DNA from: VGRW01 sp041498295
GTDB lineage: Bacteria; Myxococcota_A; UBA9160; SZUA-336
Assembly (NCBI GenBank): GCA_041498295.1
Contig: JBGQIB010000054.1
Span: 1 to 25,823, forward strand
DNA length: 25,823 nucleotides
Direction of reading: 5' to 3'
Part shown: positions 22,283 through 25,823 of the stretch, piece by piece
Layout of the letters: every line of letters starts with the position of its first letter
Numbering within the stretch: position 1 is the stretch's first letter
Program-made: the position numbers and the translations under genes
The notes under the pieces: model-generated
What the model saw: only the letters and a program-made list of their open reading frames with translations
Told to the model about the DNA's origin: nothing
The model's database searches: none

Positions 22283-22651
22283 CTACTGACGCGGAGTCAC
22301 TCGCAGATAGGCGCGCTTCGAGTATCTGCCCATCAAGCGCGAGAAGAAGTCGGCGAGGAGCATTAGCCAGCCATACTTCGCGTGCAGGCTCGCGAGCGCG
22401 CGCGCGACCGCGGTGGGATCGGCGACGAGCTCCGCGCTCGCGTCGTGCCAGGGACCGTGGACGCGCCCGCGCGCGTCGCATGCGGCGAAGCGGGCGCGCG
22501 ACGAGTTCCGCAGACGCTTCACCTTCCCGGAGTCGCCGGCCGTGAACGCGACGAGCGCGCCGCCGTCCTCGGCGAACCAGATCGGTGTAGCCACCTCCCG
22601 GCCGTCCCGCCGGAACGTCGCCAGCGAGAGGTGTCGTTCGCCCTCGAGCAT
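22283..22651 (-). CDS. PPOX class probable F420-dependent enzyme (TIGR03666-like)
   Basis: A 122-residue split-beta-barrel flavin/deazaflavin-binding protein. ERHLSLATFRRDGREVATPIWFAEDGGALVAFTAGDSGKVKRLRNSSRARFAACDARGRVHGPW follows the Rv2061-type PPOX family nearly motif by motif (TFR.DG..V.TPIWF, T..DSGK.KRLR, CDARGR..GP). Members bind F420 and reduce unsaturated or quinone-like substrates; the precise substrate is unknown. With the LLM oxidoreductase at 9597 it hints that the organism makes coenzyme F420. The ATG at 22651 gives the normal family N-terminus; no strong Shine-Dalgarno sequence is visible. It is divergent from the acyltransferase gene. Confidence 0.85.
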   Translation of the reverse strand: MLEGERHLSLATFRRDGREVATPIWFAEDGGALVAFTAGDSGKVKRLRNSSRARFAACDARGRVHGPWHDASAELVADPTAVARALASLHAKYGWLMLLADFFSRLMGRYSKRAYLRVTPRQ

Positions 22652-22692
22652 CGCGCACCAGTGTAGGCGAATGCGGTGGCGGGGACCTCTGA

Positions 22693-22698
22693 TATCTT
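22693..22698 (+). promoter_or_regulatory. Possible -10 element (TATCTT) for the acyltransferase gene
   Basis: TATCTT lies in an A+T island 10 bp before the GTG at 22709, again without a Shine-Dalgarno sequence. If used, the upstream GTG at 22676 could not be the start, because it would precede the transcript. Confidence 0.33.
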
Positions 22699-22708
22699 CG
22701 CCCCGCCC

Positions 22709-23623
22709 GTGTACACACCGCGCGAGCTCGCCGAATACGCCGCGTTCAGAGGCGCAGTCACCGCCCTCGGGGCGCTCCCGCTCGCGACGGCACAGCGAGT
22801 CGGCGCGAGCCTGGCGCGTGCGCTCTTCGACCGAGGCGGCAAGCGCGTGCACTACGTGCTCACCAACCTCCGGATCGCGTTCCCGGAGCTTGCCGAAGAG
22901 GAGCGCCGGCGGATCGGGCGCGAGAGCTACGTGAGTCTTGCGTTCACCCTGATCGACGTCGCGCGGGGCCGGAACTGGAGCGCAGCCGACGTGCGCGCGC
23001 GCTTCGACATCGAGGGCATGGAGATCGCCGATGCGGTGCTGGCTGCGGGAAAAGGCGCGGTCGCCGTGACCCTGCACATCGGCAGCTTCGAGATGATGGT
23101 CCGCGCGGTGCCCGCCTATGGCATTCCGGTGACCGCGATCGGGCGCCCGATCGGCAACCGCCTGCTGCGCGACGAGATCCAGCGACAGCGAACCAGCACG
23201 GGCGCCGAGGTGCTGATACACCGAGGTGTGCTGCCCAAGATGCTGCGCGCCGTGAAGCAGGGCCGCGCGGTCGCGGTGCTGAACGATCAGTACGCGCGCC
23301 GCTCCCGTGGAGCATTCGTCCCTTTTCTCGGCGCGCGCGCCTCGACTTCGCTGGGTCCCGCCGTGCTGGCGCTGCGCTCGGCTGCGCCGATGGTCGTCGT
23401 CTACTCCACACGCGTCGGGCCGGAGCACCATCACATGGTGATCCGGCCCCCGCTGGAGGCTCCGGATACGGGCGACCGCCGTAAGGACGCCGAGTTACTC
23501 ACCGCTCGCTGCAACGAGGCGCTCGGGGAGATCATCCGCGCGCATCCAGAGCAGTGGATGTGGAGCCATCGGCGTTTCCGCCACAGTCCCGACCTACCCG
23601 GCGATCCCTACGACGGTCGCTAG
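22709..23623 (+). CDS. LpxL/HtrB-type lysophospholipid (lipid A) acyltransferase
   Basis: A 304-residue membrane-associated acyltransferase. VTLHIGSFEMM (120-130) contains the HX4E active-site motif of the lipid A late acyltransferase family; VHYVLTNLRIAFPELAEEERRRIGRESY, GIPVTAIGRPIGNRLLRDEIQRQR and VLNDQYARRSRGAFVPFLG are further family blocks. QWMWSHRRFR near the end is the typical C-terminal W.H.RFR motif. It would add a secondary acyl chain to a lipid A precursor or related glycolipid at the inner membrane, which implies an LPS-type outer membrane. The start is uncertain: GTG at 22709 (YTPRELAEY) or GTG at 22676, 11 residues longer; neither has a Shine-Dalgarno sequence. It converges with the pilin gene across 4 bp. 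Confidence 0.85.
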   Translation: MYTPRELAEYAAFRGAVTALGALPLATAQRVGASLARALFDRGGKRVHYVLTNLRIAFPELAEEERRRIGRESYVSLAFTLIDVARGRNWSAADVRARFDIEGMEIADAVLAAGKGAVAVTLHIGSFEMMVRAVPAYGIPVTAIGRPIGNRLLRDEIQRQRTSTGAEVLIHRGVLPKMLRAVKQGRAVAVLNDQYARRSRGAFVPFLGARASTSLGPAVLALRSAAPMVVVYSTRVGPEHHHMVIRPPLEAPDTGDRRKDAELLTARCNEALGEIIRAHPEQWMWSHRRFRHSPDLPGDPYDGR

Positions 23624-23627
23624 TCAC

Positions 23628-24542
23628 TCACTTCCAGGTTTGCGAGCCCGAATCGAACGCGCGCAGCTTCACGTCGCCGAGCGGCGCGACCAGGGCCGCG
23701 AAGGTGGAAGTGCCGTCGGTCAGATAGATGCCGCCCGCGCCGCTGCCCCAGGCATTGGGATCCGCGGGATCAACCGGGATGCCGCGCTCCGAGAACGCGA
23801 TCACTGGCCGGCCGGAAGTGGCGTCGACCGGGAAGGTCGCGCCATTCACCGCCGTCTCATTGACGGTCGAGGTGCGGGGCACCTCGGCCAGGTTCATCGC
23901 GGCGGTGTCCGCGACCGTGGTGGCGCTCGAGCCCGAGCCGTCGCCGGAGGAGCCCGAGGACCCCGAAGAGCCCGAAGAGCCCGAAGAACCGGACGAGCCG
24001 CCGACCAGCCCGCCGACCACACCAGCAACCGCACCCGCGGCAGTGTTGGCGGCGGTCGCCGCGCTGCTCGCCACCGCGCCCACGAGACTCGCGTCGGGAG
24101 CGCGCACCGCGAGATCCTCGCGCGGCATCGGCATCGTCGCCGCGGTGTCGCTGGCATCGACCGGCTTCACCTTCTGACAAGCGCCCGACGGCAAACGGAT
24201 CTCGCGCGTGTCGTCCCCATCCGTGATCGAGTAGCTGTGGTCCGCGTCGCGCACTTCTACCGCGGCCGCACCGCAGTTTCCGTTCGCGTCCACGCTGGGC
24301 GCGTTGAAGTACACGAGATGGGGCGTGCCCTCGGAAACGGCGCGCGCACGTGCGTCGCTGAGCAGGCCTGCCATCTCCGTCGCACTGGCCTTGGTCTCTT
24401 GTCGCTGCAGCATGCGCACGATGCTCGGTGCAGCCATCGACGCCAGGATGCCCATGACCGCAACGACGGTCATGAGCTCGATCAGCGTGAAGCCATTCAC
24501 GCCGTGCTTCGCAGCCGGCGTCCGGTTCGCTCGGTTCGTCAT
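23628..24542 (-). CDS. Type IV pilin-like pseudopilin (GspH/FimT-like) with (SSG)n insertion
   Basis: A 304-residue prepilin. HGVNG/FTLIELMTVVAVMGILASMAAPSIVRML is a classic type III signal: cleavage after G17, Phe at mature position 1 and Glu at +5 (E22), with the hydrophobic assembly helix. The following region (SATEMAGLLSDARARAVSEGTPHLVYF) and the C-terminal GRPVIAFSERGIP..GGIYLTDG resemble GspH/FimT minor pseudopilins. Two cysteines (90, 112) may form a disulfide. Between the two halves lie an Ala/Gly/Val-rich stretch (151-182) and six SSG triplets (183-200), which normal GspH proteins lack. GAGGAG 8 bp before the ATG at 24542 fixes the start. No other pilus or secretion gene lies nearby, so it is an orphan pilin in this window. 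Confidence 0.88.
   Translation of the reverse strand: MTNRANRTPAAKHGVNGFTLIELMTVVAVMGILASMAAPSIVRMLQRQETKASATEMAGLLSDARARAVSEGTPHLVYFNAPSVDANGNCGAAAVEVRDADHSYSITDGDDTREIRLPSGACQKVKPVDASDTAATMPMPREDLAVRAPDASLVGAVASSAATAANTAAGAVAGVVGGLVGGSSGSSGSSGSSGSSGSSGDGSGSSATTVADTAAMNLAEVPRTSTVNETAVNGATFPVDATSGRPVIAFSERGIPVDPADPNAWGSGAGGIYLTDGTSTFAALVAPLGDVKLRAFDSGSQTWK
23943..23996 (-). repeat. In-frame 9-bp tandem repeat encoding (Ser-Ser-Gly)6
   Basis: Six 9-bp units, most of them reading GAGCCCGAA or close variants on the plus strand, encode consecutive SSG triplets in the pilin-like gene. The unit is a multiple of three, so slippage would change protein length without a frameshift. Confidence 0.8.
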
Positions 24543-24751
24543 AGCCAGATCTCCTCTACAGAGCCTGGCCCCTCCAGCCACCGGGGAGACATTCAGTTTC
24601 CGTGCCTTCTCCGAGGCCGTGGCGCCCGAATGACTCACGGACGCGCCGGGCTCGGTGATCCGATGCCGAGAGGTTGCGCTCGAGCCGCGCTCGCACGCGC
24701 GTGCAGCATGTGAACCAGATCACTCTTCTTCGGCGGCAAACTCCACTCGGG

Positions 24752-24768
24752 GTGGAAACGCGTTCCAC
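24752..24768. promoter_or_regulatory. Operator-like inverted repeat GTGGAA-N5-TTCCAC
   Basis: A perfect 6-bp inverted repeat with 5-bp centre ACGCG in the divergent gap between the pilin and phosphodiesterase genes. The size and symmetry fit a dimeric helix-turn-helix regulator; the regulator is not in this window. Confidence 0.4.
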
Positions 24769-24813
24769 ACATCACGCGTGCGCAGCGGCGCGGGCGCGAG
24801 CGAGGAGTTCCGC

Positions 24814-24819
24814 TAGGAT
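24814..24819 (+). promoter_or_regulatory. Possible -10 element (TAGGAT) for the phosphodiesterase gene
   Basis: TAGGAT ends 6 bp before the GTG at 24826, so a transcript starting at the normal distance would begin at the start codon. The same bases could serve as a weak Shine-Dalgarno (AGGA); the two readings compete. Confidence 0.33.
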
Positions 24820-24825
24820 GCGCTC

Positions 24826-25823
24826 GTGATCCGCGCTCGTGCTGCCGCGCTCGCACGCATCGCCCTTTTCCTTCTCTGCACGCTCGGCGCCGACGCGCGC
24901 GCAGCCGAACCGCACCCGGTCGTGATCTTGTTGTCCTGGGACGGGACGCGGCACGACTACCCATCCCGCGTGGCGACGGAAGCGCTCGCGCGCATGGCGC
25001 GCGACGGCGCGCACGCCTCGCGACTCACTCCGGTGTTTCCGTCGAGCACATTCCCGAACCACGTGTCTCTCGCGACCGGCACGTACGTGGATCGCCACGG
25101 GATCATCGAGAACGCCTTCACCGACCGCCGCGGCAGGCGCTTCAGCTACGAGAACGACGCGAGCTGGATCGAGGCAGAGCCGTTGTGGATCGCGGCGGAG
25201 CGACAGAACGTGCGCGCGGCGGTCTACTTCTGGGTCGGATCCGAGTCTGAGTGGCGGGGGCGCGCGGCCACGTATCGCATGCGGCCGTTCGACGCTTCGG
25301 TCGGTGAAGCCGCGAAGGTCGATCAGATGCTCAAGTGGCTCGAGCTGCCGGACGACGCGCGGCCGGGGCTGGTGATGAGTTGGTGGCATGGCTGCGATGA
25401 AGTCGGACATGCAAAGGGCCCGAACGCCCCAGAGATCGCGAGTCAGTTACTCGCCCAGGACCGAGAGCTCGCGCGGCTCTTCGCGGGTCTCGATGCGCGC
25501 CGAGCGTGGGCCTACACGACCGTGATCGTCACGAGTGACCACGGGATGGCGGAGATCAGCGGCGCGATCGACGCGGAGCCGGCACTAAGGTCCGCGGGGA
25601 TTTCCGCGCGCGTTGAGTACTCGGGCGGGGAAGGGCAGGCGTATCTGCGCGATCCGGCCCAGCTCGACGCCGCGCTGGCCGCGCTCGCGCAGGTCGACGG
25701 CCTCGAGGCGTACGCGAACGAGCGCTTGCCCGCTGGGCTGCGCAGTGACTACCCGGGCCGCAGCGGCGATCTCACGCTCGTCGCTTCGCCGCCGAACATG
25801 CTCGCGCGCGCGAGCCTGCTCCA
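24826..25823 (+). CDS. Secreted alkaline-phosphatase-superfamily phosphodiesterase (ENPP-like), 3' end outside window
   Basis: 332 codons are visible before the window ends. A signal peptide (ARIALFLLCTLGADARA, cleavage near 27) is followed by ILLSWDGTRHDYP with metal-ligand D39, then VFPSSTFPNHVSLATGTYVDRHGI, where T75 in the STFPNH motif is the predicted nucleophile, as in nucleotide pyrophosphatase/phosphodiesterases. WHGCDEVGHAKGPN supplies D191 and H195, and VTSDHGMAEI supplies D238 and H239 of the bimetal zinc site; the last His ligand should lie beyond the end. It should cleave phosphodiesters or pyrophosphates of nucleotides or lipids in the periplasm. The GTG at 24826 is the first start giving the signal peptide; a nearby ATG at 24818 is stopped after three codons. 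Confidence 0.88.
   Translation, partial: MIRARAAALARIALFLLCTLGADARAAEPHPVVILLSWDGTRHDYPSRVATEALARMARDGAHASRLTPVFPSSTFPNHVSLATGTYVDRHGIIENAFTDRRGRRFSYENDASWIEAEPLWIAAERQNVRAAVYFWVGSESEWRGRAATYRMRPFDASVGEAAKVDQMLKWLELPDDARPGLVMSWWHGCDEVGHAKGPNAPEIASQLLAQDRELARLFAGLDARRAWAYTTVIVTSDHGMAEISGAIDAEPALRSAGISARVEYSGGEGQAYLRDPAQLDAALAALAQVDGLEAYANERLPAGLRSDYPGRSGDLTLVASPPNMLARASLL

Larger units (their letters stand above)
24543..24825. other. Intergenic region between pilin-like and phosphodiesterase genes
   Basis: A 283-bp divergent gap. It holds the pilin Shine-Dalgarno sequence, a minus-strand TCTCC (24590-24595 area) able to pair with the GGAGA of that site, the 17-bp inverted repeat at 24752-24768, the small palindrome CACGCGTG (24773-24780) and TAGGAT before the phosphodiesterase. 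An open frame upstream of the pilin ATG has no protein-like features. I see no RNA family that I recognise. Confidence 0.45.

Noticed and set aside
24543..24660. GEMM (cyclic di-GMP/cAG) riboswitch in the pilin leader
   Set aside because: The conserved GCAAACC and GACGCAAAGCC cores are absent on the relevant strand; only scattered GGAAAC-like similarity.
23640..24713. Open frame opposite the pilin-like gene
   Set aside because: Arg/Ala/Gly-rich shadow frame; the minus-strand prepilin signal and ribosome binding site clearly identify the real gene.
1..25823. Mobile element, prophage, CRISPR array or defence island
   Set aside because: No transposase, integrase, repeat-spacer array, terminal inverted repeats or toxin-antitoxin pair seen; composition is even across the window.

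Overview
The window is very G+C-rich (roughly 70 % by eye), densely packed chromosomal DNA from a Gram-negative-type bacterium. Three genes argue for an outer membrane and envelope of that kind: a LolA-like periplasmic protein, an LpxL-type acyltransferase and a type IV prepilin-like protein. The mix of Rieske oxygenase, LCAD-type acyl-CoA dehydrogenase, luciferase-like (LLM) oxidoreductase, an F420-type PPOX protein, an MMPL/RND permease and a CdaA diadenylate cyclase suggests an uncultured deltaproteobacterial lineage (Myxococcota, Binatota or Desulfobacterota-like). That placement is inference. I see no tRNA, rRNA, CRISPR array, insertion sequence, integrase or phage gene, so this looks like ordinary core chromosome.

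Layout. 1-1390: end of a TPR protein convergent with cdaA. 1478-3432: a translationally coupled DUF455 ferritin-like / ATP-grasp pair. 3429-5646 (minus): EthD-like protein, SDR and a small P-loop protein, reading away from a compact divergent promoter. 5728-8612 (plus): Rieske oxygenase, acyl-CoA dehydrogenase and secreted cyclophilin. 8584-10604: a fatty acyl desaturase divergent from an LLM flavin/F420 oxidoreductase. 10626-16031: a LolA-like protein divergent from a 1093-residue secreted glycosidase-like protein of unfamiliar type, followed 9 bp later by a ferredoxin-reductase-type flavoprotein. 16140-18131: a hypothetical protein, an acyl-CoA thioesterase, ArfB and a ChaC-like cyclotransferase. 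18281-22192: an MMPL permease, a small membrane protein, a TerB-like protein and an ECHDC3-like crotonase. 22283-25823: a PPOX protein, an LpxL-type acyltransferase, an unusual pseudopilin and the start of a secreted nucleotide-pyrophosphatase/phosphodiesterase.

How the genes may work together (inference). The oxygenase, SDR, EthD protein, acyl-CoA dehydrogenase, crotonase, thioesterase and flavin/F420 enzymes fit oxidative breakdown of a lipophilic substrate such as a steroid, alkyl or aromatic compound. The ferredoxin reductase is a plausible electron supplier for the Rieske enzyme.

The points most worth a second look are: a strongly over-represented heptamer AGTSACT spread through the window; a set of genes without Shine-Dalgarno sequences whose -10-like hexamer lies only 6-10 bp before the start codon (predicted leaderless mRNAs); the uncharacterised DUF455/ATP-grasp couple; the 1093-residue glycosidase-like protein; a CdaA lacking ybbR but carrying a YbbR-like C-terminal helix; and a pseudopilin interrupted by an Ala/Gly helix and an (SSG)n tandem repeat.
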